Positions 33,348-41,214 are shown, numbered from the stretch's first letter. The stretch: DNA of 64,000 nt from JBMNQH01 sp050944035 (GCA_050944035.1 JBMNQH010000005.1:80793-144792), one strand, 5' to 3'. The notes: generated from the sequence alone by a model not told the origin. Translations and numbers: made by a program.

Positions 33348-33575
33348 ATGAATAAGACAGAAATCAACGAACTCACTGTATTTTGCGAAAATGTTCGACT
33401 TCTGCGGAAAAAGTATGGATATAGCAAGGAGAGAATGGCAAAGATCTGCGGTGTCAATAAGCAGACTCTGACAAAAATCGAACAGATGATAATGCCGCCA
33501 AGACTTAGAATCAATGTGATATTCATATTTGCTGGCACTTTAGACTGCAACCGTATCAGCTGTTTCGGACTTTAG
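33348..33575 (+). CDS. Small XRE-type helix-turn-helix protein
   Basis: 75 residues. One HTH is visible: VRLLRKKYGYSKERMAKICG, then VNKQTLTKIEQ as the recognition helix, near residues 16-46. The C-terminus PPRLRINVIFIFAGT is seen in short clostridial XRE proteins, so it may be complete rather than truncated. A strong GGAGG lies 8 bases before the ATG. No partner gene is obvious; palindromes upstream suggest self-regulation. Confidence 0.75.
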   Translation: MNKTEINELTVFCENVRLLRKKYGYSKERMAKICGVNKQTLTKIEQMIMPPRLRINVIFIFAGTLDCNRISCFGL

Positions 33576-33649
33576 AATTTCCCAAAAAACAAAAAAGCCT
33601 TCCAAATTGGGAAAGCCTCTGCGGAAACGGGAGATTCAGAAGGCAGTAA

Positions 33650-33680
33650 AAACAAGGGTCGGTTAAAATAACCGACCCTC
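33650..33680 (-). terminator. Intrinsic terminator after the CofE-like gene
   Basis: GGGTCGGTTA arms with 3-base loop, followed on the minus strand by TTGTTTTT. Confidence 0.85.
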
Positions 33681-33738
33681 GTTAGCATTCTTATTTCCGC
33701 TCGACAGAAAAGGATTGTCTGTCCCAATCATTTTCTAT

Positions 33739-34932
33739 TTAGTCTGTTGCAAAGTTGTCAAAATATCCCTGAATCAGGATAATGGGTGTTCCTTTATCAC
33801 CGGAACCGGAAGTCAAATCGCAGAGAGAACCGATCAGGTCTGTAAGCTGTCTCGGAGTTGTACCCTGAGAAGCCATATTACCCACGAGGTTATCCTGTTT
33901 TTCTTTGATACTGTTAGAAATTGCTTCTTTTAGTTCTGCACCGCTCAATGCAGCAAAATCATTGTCAGCAAGATATTTAAGCTTCAGCTCGTTTGGTGTA
34001 CCAGTCAGGCCATCAGTAAAGGCAGGAGAAACTACCGGGTCTGCAAGCTCCCAGATTTTTCCCTGAGGATCTTTGAAAGCGCCGTCACCGTATATCATAA
34101 CTTCAACATGCTTTCCTGTTTTTTCAAGAAAAGATGCCTGAATGGCTTTTACAAGTTCTTTGCAATCTTTTGGGAAAAGCTTAATCGTGTTTTCAGTAGC
34201 CTTATTAGAACCCAAAAGACCGTACTGTGTATTATAGCCGCTTCCGTTTATGGAAGAAGTCATAATATCGTCAAGACCGCAGACGACCTTTGCACCGGCA
34301 GCCTTCAGAATACGTTTTGTACGCGCTCTTGTATGAATGTCACAGTTGATCACGCAGTCTGTGTAGTTCAGGATCGTCTTTGCCTGATTTGCAAATACGA
34401 TTTCCACATCAGCGCCTGCTTTACGGATAATGCTTCCGTAATAATCTACATAGTCTACACCCGTAAATTCGTGCTTATTTTCGCCGAAAAGCTCGCGGTA
34501 TTTTTCCAGGGACAGCACATCCGAATAAGGATTAACACCGGCCTCATCCAACTGATCGTAGGTCAGCAGCGCGTTGCCTACTTCGTCACTCGGATAGCTT
34601 AGCATTAGGACTACTTTTTTGCAGCCCATGGCGATGCCCTTTAAGTTGATCGCGAAGCGGTTTCTGGAAAGGATCGGAAAAATAACACCCACGGTTTCTC
34701 CACCCATTTTCGCCTTTACATCGGTGGCAATATCCTCAACAGAGACATAGTTGCCCTGCGCGCGGGCTACGATGGATTCCGTGATACCAACAACATCACG
34801 GTTTCTGAGTTCAAATCCTTCGCTCTTTGCAGCTTCTACAACACTATTTACGACGATTTCAACAAGGTTATCTCCCTCACGGATAATCGGGCAACGTACA
34901 CCTCTTGAAACAGTACCAATTCTTCTTTCCAT
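33739..34932 (-). CDS. Coenzyme F420-0:L-glutamate ligase (CofE)-like protein
   Basis: 397 residues, longer than archaeal CofE (about 250). The N-terminal half carries the ligase family signature: CPIIREGDNLVEIV at 14-27 and DVVGITESIVARAQGN near 44-59 match the GTP/metal-binding start of CofE. GSGSGDKG-like text at the end and the GYNTQYGLLGSNKATE block near 230 are additional. Archaeal CofE adds glutamates to F420-0. Nothing else for F420 is present here, and Clostridia of this kind are not known to make it, so an unrelated gamma-glutamyl ligation is likelier. Promoter at 34976-35005; terminator behind it; single gene. Confidence 0.8.
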   Translation of the reverse strand: MERRIGTVSRGVRCPIIREGDNLVEIVVNSVVEAAKSEGFELRNRDVVGITESIVARAQGNYVSVEDIATDVKAKMGGETVGVIFPILSRNRFAINLKGIAMGCKKVVLMLSYPSDEVGNALLTYDQLDEAGVNPYSDVLSLEKYRELFGENKHEFTGVDYVDYYGSIIRKAGADVEIVFANQAKTILNYTDCVINCDIHTRARTKRILKAAGAKVVCGLDDIMTSSINGSGYNTQYGLLGSNKATENTIKLFPKDCKELVKAIQASFLEKTGKHVEVMIYGDGAFKDPQGKIWELADPVVSPAFTDGLTGTPNELKLKYLADNDFAALSGAELKEAISNSIKEKQDNLVGNMASQGTTPRQLTDLIGSLCDLTSGSGDKGTPIILIQGYFDNFATD

Positions 34933-34975
34933 ATAGTTATCAACCTCTTCTGAATTGAAATCTTATGCTTCGTTT

Positions 34976-35005
34976 ACTATAGCACAGTTTCCCTAAAGAA
35001 ATCAA
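34976..35005 (-). promoter_or_regulatory. Sigma-A promoter of the CofE-like gene
   Basis: -35 TTGATT (35005-35000), 18-base spacer, extended -10 TGCTATAGT with hexamer at 34981-34976. Confidence 0.7.
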
Positions 35006-35120
35006 TTTTTTTAAGAAAGATCTGTAAGTAAAAATTGCCGTGAGAGAATATCAGAGTGATTCGATAATTATATGGCTATGTAATATAGTAAGTTTTTAAA
35101 AGAGAGAACGTCATATATGT

Positions 35121-35160
35121 AACGAGCTGCCACCCAAGGGTGGCAGCTCGTTTTCATTTT
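35121..35160 (+). terminator. Terminator-like hairpin with plus-strand T tract
   Basis: AACGAGCTGCCACCC and its complement around two bases, followed on the plus strand by TTTTCATTTT. It lies past the minus-strand rubredoxin stop, again facing away from it. Confidence 0.7.
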
Positions 35161-35171
35161 ATTGACAATGG

Positions 35172-35327
35172 TTATTCTGCAGAAAATTCGTCTTTGCCAA
35201 CGCTGCAAAGCGGGCAAACCCAACCTTCAGGAACTTCTTCCCAAGGGGTGCCGGGGGCAACGCCGTTATCAGGATCGCCAATTGCGGGATCATAGACATA
35301 GCCGCATACATCGCAAACGTACTTCAT
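35172..35327 (-). CDS. Rubredoxin
   Basis: 51-residue electron carrier holding one iron in four cysteines: C5 and C8 in KYVCDVCGYVYD, and C38 and C41 in GWVCPLCSVGKDEF. DPDNGVAPGTPWEEVP links the knuckles, as in classical rubredoxins. Two ATGs are possible; the one at 35327 is 8 bases after GGGGG, the one at 35333 only 2, so I use 35327. It lies 21 bases after the rubrerythrin gene on the same strand and probably feeds electrons to it for peroxide reduction. Confidence 0.95.
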   Translation of the reverse strand: MKYVCDVCGYVYDPAIGDPDNGVAPGTPWEEVPEGWVCPLCSVGKDEFSAE

Positions 35328-35348
35328 ATTCATTTCCCCCTATAATGA

Positions 35349-35894
35349 TTAACCGAAGTAACGAGCCAGCAGCCCAGCAAAAGCCTTGCCATGGCGGGCT
35401 TCGTCGCGTGCCATTTCATGAACGGTGTCATGGATTGCATCGAGACCGGCAGCCTTTGCGCGCTTTGCAAGGTCAAACTTGCCTGCGGTTGCACCGTTCT
35501 CAGCTTCTACGCGCAGTTCGAGATTCTTCTTGGTGGAGTCGGTGATGACCTCGCCCAAGAGTTCTGCAAACTTTGCAGCATGTTCTGCTTCTTCCAGAGC
35601 GGCCTTTTCCCAATACAGACCGATTTCGGGATAGCCTTCTCGGTGTGCAACGCGAGCCATTGCGAGGTACATACCAACTTCGGTGCATTCGCCTTCGAAG
35701 TTTGCACGCAGATCAGCCATAATATCGTCGGAAGAACCCTGCGCGACGCCGACAACATGCTCAGCAGCCCAAGTCATTTCACCGGTTACCTCGGTGAACT
35801 TGGAGCCGGGAACCTTGCACTGGGGGCAGAATTCGGGAGGGGTGTCACCCTCATGAACATAACCACATACGGGACATACAAACTTTTTCATCAT
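35349..35894 (-). CDS. Reverse rubrerythrin (peroxide reductase)
   Basis: 181 residues with the domains in reverse order: an N-terminal rubredoxin-like site (C7, C10, C23, C26 in FVCPVCG and FCPQC), then a four-helix di-iron domain. Iron ligands lie in ANFEGECTEVGMYLAM, WEKAALEEAEHAAKFAE and HEMARDEARHGKAF. Reverse rubrerythrins reduce hydrogen peroxide and oxygen to water in clostridia. GGAGG is 6 bases before the first ATG. Located between the Fur-type regulator and rubredoxin, all on the minus strand: a compact peroxide-defence cluster. Confidence 0.94.
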   Translation of the reverse strand: MMKKFVCPVCGYVHEGDTPPEFCPQCKVPGSKFTEVTGEMTWAAEHVVGVAQGSSDDIMADLRANFEGECTEVGMYLAMARVAHREGYPEIGLYWEKAALEEAEHAAKFAELLGEVITDSTKKNLELRVEAENGATAGKFDLAKRAKAAGLDAIHDTVHEMARDEARHGKAFAGLLARYFG

Positions 35895-35956
35895 GTTGTT
35901 CCTCCAATTTAATTAGTATAGCATAATGTCATATATCAATACAGGGGAACCTTCCC

Positions 35957-36346
35957 CTAGGGATTACAATGTTCGCACAGACCGTGAAAGACCAAATTGT
36001 GATATGAGACTTTACAGTGATGTTTCTGTGCAATCGCATGATACAGTTTTTCACTGTCGTCTGGGATATTCAGATCCAGAACGCGACCACAATGATCGCA
36101 ACAAAAGTGAAGGTGCGGGGTAGTGCAGGCATCGTACCGATCCTGTCCGTTAAAATTGCCGACGAGAATGATGTCGCCTTCTTTGAGGAAGAGTGCAAGA
36201 TTTCGGTAAACTGTTCCAAGGCTGAGGTTGGGGTATTGCGGTTTCAGACGGGTATAAATCCATTCTGCACTGGGATGATCGGTTGTAGCGCGAAGGGCTT
36301 CTAGAATGGCCTCGCGTTTTTTACTGTGTTTATGGGTTGTTTTCAT
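35957..36346 (-). CDS. Fur/PerR family transcriptional regulator
   Basis: 129 residues. A winged-helix DNA-binding domain (about 1-80) is followed by a dimer domain with the structural zinc cysteines CDHCG near 94-98 and CEHC near the end. HLHFCCDHCG supplies the usual metal-site histidine. Size, close neighbour rubrerythrin and CEHC tail suggest a PerR-type peroxide sensor, but Fur cannot be excluded. A Fur/Per-like box at 36365-36379 lies 20 bases before the ATG, so it probably controls itself. Confidence 0.9.
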   Translation of the reverse strand: MKTTHKHSKKREAILEALRATTDHPSAEWIYTRLKPQYPNLSLGTVYRNLALFLKEGDIILVGNFNGQDRYDACTTPHLHFCCDHCGRVLDLNIPDDSEKLYHAIAQKHHCKVSYHNLVFHGLCEHCNP

Positions 36347-36364
36347 AGAAATCTCTTTTAATAA

Positions 36365-36379
36365 TGATAATTATTATTG
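36365..36379. promoter_or_regulatory. Fur/Per box before the Fur-family gene
   Basis: TGATAATTATTATTG matches the 7-1-7 Fur box (TGATAATNATTATCA) except at the last two bases. Confidence 0.65.
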
Positions 36380-36451
36380 ATTTATCTGGCTATAAGATAA
36401 CATATCTTTTTCCGTTTGTAAAGTCTTTTTTGAAAAATTTTTAAAAGAAAT

Positions 36452-36491
36452 TCCCTCCTGGGCATACTGTTGGCATAGTGAACAGGAGGGA
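36452..36491 (-). terminator. Hairpin between the CBS and Fur genes
   Basis: TCCCTCCTG and CAGGAGGGA arms with a 22-base loop; T-rich sequence follows on the minus strand. Confidence 0.55.
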
Positions 36492-36543
36492 GACTATATT
36501 TTATATTGTATCAGGGAGAAATCTGAAAAACAGGAAACGGTTG

Positions 36544-36972
36544 TTATCTCCGTCGAATGTTTGAGGAGATTTCAGAAAGTGCACTTGCGGCTTCCATTCC
36601 ACAGGTGCAGTTGCGTGCCATGTCGCCGAGTGCGACCATCCCGACCACTTTGCCATTGTCCATGATAGGCAACCTGCGAATTTGATCCTCGGACATCAAA
36701 CGGGCGGCTTTGTCGATGGAGTCGTCTGTTGAGGCGGTGACAACACTGCGGGACATGATTTCGCTGATACGGGTTTCATGTGGGTTTTCTCCGGCTGCAA
36801 TACAGCGGAGTACAATGTCGCGGTCGGTCACGATACCGCGCAGTTTCCCATTCCCATCGCAAACGGGAAGGGCACCGACATTGTGCCGTTTTAACAGGCG
36901 GGCGGCGGTTGTAACTGCTTCATCCTGGGAGACCGTGACAACCTGATCGGTCATCAGTTCACTGATCTTCAT
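36544..36972 (-). CDS. Tandem CBS domain protein
   Basis: 142 residues made of two CBS motifs, about 8-60 and 72-125; each ends in the usual glycine-valine turn (LRGIVTDRDIV and VVGMVALGDMA). CBS pairs bind adenine nucleotides and sense energy state. A short ARNCTCGM stretch with two cysteines follows. GGAGG precedes the ATG by 9 bases. No attached enzyme or channel domain, so the partner is unknown. Confidence 0.9.
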   Translation of the reverse strand: MKISELMTDQVVTVSQDEAVTTAARLLKRHNVGALPVCDGNGKLRGIVTDRDIVLRCIAAGENPHETRISEIMSRSVVTASTDDSIDKAARLMSEDQIRRLPIMDNGKVVGMVALGDMARNCTCGMEAASALSEISSNIRRR

Positions 36973-37098
36973 AGAAACTACCTCCTTTATGAATTATAGA
37001 GATAGTATCGACCGGTTCGCAGCAGTTTATACTAGATCGGATGGTCTGGATACATTATATAATATAGTATATGAGTGGCACGATGGTTTCAGGCTGTA

Positions 37099-38172
37099 TT
37101 ATTCTGCCAGAGAGAGAAGCAGCGGGGCAGTGGATTCTCCAAATAGCTGAATTGCAGAGATTGCTTCCTGTAGGGTATTGCCACAGCTTCCGACCTCAAT
37201 AATCAGGGAACCGGTTGTCAGATGTTGATTGTAGCGTTCAGAGACAACAGAGACCGGACGGGCAAGAGTCGGGTAGCTGGTGTTCATCGCAGACTCCAGA
37301 CCGAGCGCCAGTTTCAGATTTTCCTGCCAGTAAGGATGGTACAGGCCAAGTTCCCCCGTTCCGGCGATAATCATAATTTGTGCGGAGTTGTGACCTTCAA
37401 TATCCGCGACGGTTTTGTACATGAGATCATCCGTACCAAGGGCATCGCGGTGCAGGTCAATCACGATAGAGATGGTCGGGTATTGTTCCAGATAAGATTG
37501 GATGGATTCCGCTGTTCGGGTATAGGAACCTGTATAGCTTGGATAATCGTGAAGTTGACGGTCATGGATTACATTTAAACCATAACTGTCCCATATTTCG
37601 GTCAGAATATCGCCGATGCGTACAACATTATAATTGGTATCTTCTGTCCGATAATTGTCACTGCTGGTGTAAATGTCCTCTCCGTCCGGGGTATATGCCT
37701 CGCTTCCATGGGTATGGATAATCAGAATTTGCGGTCCATCGGAGGATAGGGACTGGGTTAGGCCTTCTCCAAGCAGAGCCTCTGGATTCAGCTCATAACT
37801 GGTATGGTTGTCAACGGCAAGATTGGTGTCAGAGGTGAAAGTTGTTTCCATGATCTGGGCGTCATAGGCTGATAAATCAGTGGTCTTTTCAGCAGATTCT
37901 GCAGGATTTTCCTGTGTTGGGGCGGTGATATTCGGCTGCGAATCCTCGGTATTTTGTTCGGCAGAGGACGAAGCTGAGGAACCGGAAGGGGGGGTGGATA
38001 AGGCGGTTGGTTTGGCACCGAGTTCCAGCATAACAGCAGAGGATTGCAGACTTCCGCTGGAAAGGCCTTTTTGAATATGGGACAGAATGGTACTGTCAGA
38101 GATGGAAGCTGCGAGCACAGCAAGCCGTAAAATCAGTGTGATGCCGGCAGCACAGAGAATGCTTCGTTTCAC
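37099..38172 (-). CDS. spoIIP: Stage II sporulation protein P
   Basis: 357-residue membrane-anchored amidase and endopeptidase needed for engulfment of the forespore. An N-terminal transmembrane helix (about 6-24) is followed by a low-complexity serine/proline linker to about 100. The amidase domain has IIHTHGSEAY near 151, IVIDLHRDA near 232 and EVGSCGNT near 330, carrying the zinc ligands and catalytic glutamate. The start is GTG at 38172, 7 bases after GGAGG. A sigma-E-like promoter lies at 38202-38230, fitting mother-cell expression. The usual gpr neighbour is absent. Confidence 0.94.
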   Translation of the reverse strand: MKRSILCAAGITLILRLAVLAASISDSTILSHIQKGLSSGSLQSSAVMLELGAKPTALSTPPSGSSASSSAEQNTEDSQPNITAPTQENPAESAEKTTDLSAYDAQIMETTFTSDTNLAVDNHTSYELNPEALLGEGLTQSLSSDGPQILIIHTHGSEAYTPDGEDIYTSSDNYRTEDTNYNVVRIGDILTEIWDSYGLNVIHDRQLHDYPSYTGSYTRTAESIQSYLEQYPTISIVIDLHRDALGTDDLMYKTVADIEGHNSAQIMIIAGTGELGLYHPYWQENLKLALGLESAMNTSYPTLARPVSVVSERYNQHLTTGSLIIEVGSCGNTLQEAISAIQLFGESTAPLLLSLAE

Positions 38173-38201
38173 CCGAATTCCTCCTTTGTTGTAATCAACA
38201 G

Positions 38202-38230
38202 AGCCTATGCGTACAGCGATAAAAATATGT
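38202..38230 (-). promoter_or_regulatory. Putative sigma-E promoter of spoIIP
   Basis: Minus strand: -35 ACATATT, 14-base spacer, -10 CATAGGCT at 38209-38202; compare sigma-E ATATT-N14-CATACAnT. It lies 30 bases before the GTG. Confidence 0.55.
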
Positions 38231-38419
38231 TAGGACGAGCCGGGTGTGTCACAAAAAGAATCGGCAAAATGACAGGGGATACAATTTACAAATATCAGGT
38301 TTTCATTTTGTGGAAATCGTGGTATACTACCTAGGCTTAAAAACACTGGAATGACGCGGGAATCAGATTACCTTTTTATAGATTCTGTCCCAGATGTGTG
38401 AAGAAAGGAATAAAAAAGT

Positions 38420-38662
38420 ATGAAGCGTGTTTACAGACCAAAGGGTGTGTGCTCCCAGTTGATGGAGATTGAGGTGGAAAACGGGATCATTCAGCACGTT
38501 CAGATCTTTGGCGGGTGCAATGGCAACCTCCAGGGAATTTCCAAGTTAATAGAAGGAATGCGTGTGGAGGATGTGATTGCGAAAATGAAGGGGATTCATT
38601 GTGGCGGACGCCCTACTTCTTGCCCAGATCAGCTTGCAAAAGCTCTGGAAGCCTTCCTGTAA
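38420..38662 (+). CDS. TSCPD domain protein (TIGR03905 family)
   Basis: 80 residues. The name-giving motif is TSCPDQL at 67-73; VCSQLMEIEV near 10 and GGCNGNLQGISKLIEG near 31 are the other conserved stretches. The domain also occurs as a zinc-binding module at the end of some ribonucleotide reductases. The invariant cysteines (C11, C33, C61, C68) could bind metal. Function of the free-standing form is unknown. AAAGGAA precedes the ATG. Confidence 0.92.
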   Translation: MKRVYRPKGVCSQLMEIEVENGIIQHVQIFGGCNGNLQGISKLIEGMRVEDVIAKMKGIHCGGRPTSCPDQLAKALEAFL

Positions 38663-38984
38663 GTGCGGCCTAACTTGCAAAAATGGTTTACATAATAATC
38701 GAAAATCTTAAGTTTTTTTGGGGAATTCTGTAAGAAACCAATCAAAAATCTTAAAAAATGAATTTTTGGCAAAAAGACGAAACCACAATATATAGTGTTT
38801 TTTGAAAAATAAATAACAGCTTATAGGACTCTATGTTGTGGATGTGTGTTAAAATAGACAAAAAATGATAGCTTGTTTTAGTTATAATACCCATTGAATT
38901 GAAGCTTAAAAATTCAATATAATGACCATGCTGTGTGAACGGAAAATGACAGCAAACTTTCATTATTTGAACAAGGAGCGAATT
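38663..38984 (+). other. Intergenic region before the SleB-type hydrolase gene
   Basis: 322 AT-rich bases. The only supported element is a sigma-A promoter at 38894-38923. No coding region seen. Confidence 0.5.
38894..38923 (+). promoter_or_regulatory. Sigma-A promoter of the SleB-type hydrolase gene
   Basis: TTGAAT, 18-base spacer, TATAAT; the hexamers and spacing favour vegetative expression over a spore sigma factor. Confidence 0.7.
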
Positions 38985-39881
38985 ATGACGAGTAAACTAA
39001 AGCGAATCATTGCCTTGGTATGCGTAGTCTGCCTGACAGTTTGTTTACTGGCTGGCGCGGCCTTAGCAGATGAAAAGCAAGCGTCGATCACGTATACAGA
39101 CATTCCTATGTACGTTGACGGTACTTACGTCGGCAACGGGATGAAGATTGACACGACTACTTACGTGGGTATCCGTGCATTTTGCAACATTGTATCCAGC
39201 AGCACTGCGAATATCAGCTGGGATCAGACCAATCAGACAGTTGGTGTTGAATTGAATGGGCTCTCCATGCGAGTCACTGTAGCAGGCAATATTGTTGCAA
39301 ATGGCACAACCATTGTTCCTTCCAGAGAAATCATCAACATGAACGGAACAGTTATCCTTCCGATTCGGGATATTGCAAAGGTCTTTAATGCCGGTATCTA
39401 TTGGAATGATGCAAATTGGTGCATCGGAATTGATCTGAGTGCTCTGACCTATGGTCCCGCCGGATCGACCGGTGACGTTTCGGACAGCGATGTTTCGACC
39501 GGTGACGTTTCGTATACCCAGGATGATCTCTACTGGCTCTCTCGCCTTATCTATGCTGAGGCAGGAAACCAGCCTTTGGACGGCAAGATTGGTGTTGGCA
39601 ATGTGGTACTGAACCGTGTTGCAAGTCCTGATTTCCCCAACACGATCTACGATGTGATTTTCGATACCAAGTATGGTGTTCAGTTTAGCGTGACCAGCGA
39701 TGGATCGATCTACAACACCCCATCGGAAGAAGCTGTGCAGGCAGCAAAGATGTGTCTGAACGGCAGCAATACTGTCGCAAACAGCATTGCTTTCCTGAAT
39801 CCGCAAATCAGTGACAATTCTTGGTTCCAGAGTGCTCTGACCTATGTCACGACCATTGCCGACCACGAATTCTACGCATAG
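38985..39881 (+). CDS. Secreted cell wall hydrolase, stalk domain plus SleB/CwlJ domain
   Basis: 298 residues. Signal peptide about 1-29 (LVCVVCLTVCLLAGAALA core), then a stalk domain of the copper amine oxidase N-terminal type (about 35-150; VGIRAFCNIV, VPSREIINMNG and LPIRDIAKVFNAGIYW), a short repeat linker, and a hydrolase-2 domain (about 178-298). LSRLIYAEAGNQPLDGKIGV carries the catalytic glutamate typical of SleB/CwlJ. Expected to cut peptidoglycan outside the membrane. The ATG at 38985 follows AAGGAG by 8 bases. A germination role is possible, but the promoter looks vegetative. Confidence 0.92.
   Translation: MTSKLKRIIALVCVVCLTVCLLAGAALADEKQASITYTDIPMYVDGTYVGNGMKIDTTTYVGIRAFCNIVSSSTANISWDQTNQTVGVELNGLSMRVTVAGNIVANGTTIVPSREIINMNGTVILPIRDIAKVFNAGIYWNDANWCIGIDLSALTYGPAGSTGDVSDSDVSTGDVSYTQDDLYWLSRLIYAEAGNQPLDGKIGVGNVVLNRVASPDFPNTIYDVIFDTKYGVQFSVTSDGSIYNTPSEEAVQAAKMCLNGSNTVANSIAFLNPQISDNSWFQSALTYVTTIADHEFYA
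39465..39512 (+). repeat. 18-bp direct repeat in the hydrolase linker
   Basis: TCGACCGGTGACGTTTCG occurs at 39465-39482 and 39495-39512, coding for the repeated STGDVS of the linker. Confidence 0.85.
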
Positions 39882-39913
39882 TGTAGACTTTCTAGCCGAT
39901 CTATGGTAAACTA

Positions 39914-39948
39914 CAGGAGATACTGATCATCAGTATCTCCTGTTTTTT
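39914..39948 (+). terminator. Intrinsic terminator after the hydrolase gene
   Basis: CAGGAGATACTGAT pairs with ATCAGTATCTCCTG around a single base, followed by TTTTTT. Confidence 0.9.
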
Positions 39949-39993
39949 ATTCGATTTGATGAATCCTGATGGCCGGACAGGAGGCGTTTTGGC

Positions 39994-40398
39994 TTGTTCA
40001 ACAGACTGTATGCGTTTATGGCAGGGCGGAATGGATTTGACCGTCTTGGCATCATTTCCCTTATCGCTTCCATTGTGATAAAAAATATTGCGTGGTTTTT
40101 CCGTGGTTGGCTCTATGGTGCGGCAAATCTGCTGGCTCTGACTTTGTTTGGATACACGGCATTTCGTGTACTTTCTCGAAATGTGGCTAAGCGTCGAGAA
40201 GAAAACTATTGGCTGACCCGGACGTTGGACAATCTGCGTACGCGGCATGCTGATCACAAAGCCCGCCGGGAACAATCCAGACAATATAAATTTTTTACCT
40301 GTCCAAGCTGCAAGAATCGCTTGCGTGTTCCACGAGGGAAAGGAAAGATTCAGATTACCTGTCCACGTTGTGGTCAGCGGTTTGGTGGGAAAACCTAA
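39994..40398 (+). CDS. Membrane protein with C-terminal zinc ribbon
   Basis: 134 residues. Two hydrophobic stretches around 18-55 and a basic, arginine-rich segment precede a zinc ribbon, CPSC near 104 and CPRC near 125 with 17 residues between. No named family recognised. The start is TTG at 39994, 9 bases after GGAGG; no better start exists. It ends 18 bases before rsmG, so the two are likely one operon. A role at the membrane near RNA or DNA is possible; that is speculation. Confidence 0.75.
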   Translation: MFNRLYAFMAGRNGFDRLGIISLIASIVIKNIAWFFRGWLYGAANLLALTLFGYTAFRVLSRNVAKRREENYWLTRTLDNLRTRHADHKARREQSRQYKFFTCPSCKNRLRVPRGKGKIQITCPRCGQRFGGKT

Positions 40399-40416
40399 GT
40401 GCAAATGGAGAACAAC

Positions 40417-41118
40417 ATGAAACACTTGCTCAAGCAGGGGTTTGCAGCCTTTGGCCTGGAATTGACCGCTCCGGCTGCCGATCAGTTTTATCGATATTTT
40501 GAACACCTGGAGACTTGCAATCAGGTGATGAACTTAACAGCCATCCACGGAGAGACTGATGTTGCGCAGCTGCATTTTCTCGATTGTGCCGCCGTACTGA
40601 CAGTGACAGATTTTGAAAACAAGCGTGTCATTGATGTGGGAACCGGTGCAGGTTTTCCCGGGCTGCCGGTCAAAATTGCAGTGCCTTCTGCGGATGTGAC
40701 GTTGCTTGACAGTTTGAATAAGCGCATTGCATTTCTAAAGGAAACCTGTACACTCCTTGACTTGCATGGTATTTCCTGTGTTCATGCCCGCGCAGAAGAG
40801 GCGCCGAAGGAGTATCGTGAAGGGTTTGATATTGCCGTGTCCCGCGCGGTAGCGCAATTGAATGTTTTGTGTGAGCTGTGTCTACCATTTGTGTCTGTCG
40901 GCGGTGTATTCCTGGCGATGAAGGGGCCGGATTGTGCAGACGAAGTGCAACATGCACGACGTGCGATCCAGCTGCTTGGCGGTATGGAACCTGTGATCCA
41001 TCGCTATACCATTCCCGGCACAGAGGTTCAGCACAGTATTGTGATGATTGAAAAGCAGAAGCCGACACCGGCGAAGTATCCGCGGCGCTTTGCAAAGATA
41101 AAACAGCAACCGTTATAA
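40417..41118 (+). CDS. rsmG: 16S rRNA (guanine527-N7)-methyltransferase
   Basis: 233-residue SAM-dependent methyltransferase (GidB) modifying G527 in the 530 loop of 16S rRNA. The SAM motif VIDVGTGAGFPGLPVKI lies near 70-86, LDSLNKRIAFL near 97, and SRAVAQLNVLCELCLPF near 143 is the RsmG signature. GTG at 40399 and ATG at 40405 are in frame upstream, but GGAG 6 bases before 40417 decides. It usually sits near mnmG or parA, which are not here. Confidence 0.93.
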   Translation: MKHLLKQGFAAFGLELTAPAADQFYRYFEHLETCNQVMNLTAIHGETDVAQLHFLDCAAVLTVTDFENKRVIDVGTGAGFPGLPVKIAVPSADVTLLDSLNKRIAFLKETCTLLDLHGISCVHARAEEAPKEYREGFDIAVSRAVAQLNVLCELCLPFVSVGGVFLAMKGPDCADEVQHARRAIQLLGGMEPVIHRYTIPGTEVQHSIVMIEKQKPTPAKYPRRFAKIKQQPL

Positions 41119-41149
41119 AAACAAGCAGGCTGTCCGGCCTGCCTGTTTT
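41118..41149 (+). terminator. Intrinsic terminator after rsmG
   Basis: GCAGGC and GCCTGC with flanking ACA/TGT pairs around a 6-base loop, followed by TTTTCTTG. Confidence 0.8.
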
Positions 41150-41214
41150 CTTGTGTGATATTCACGGAGTTGGATTTTTATGCAATTTAAGTGAATGATA
41201 TGAAAAAGAGAACA

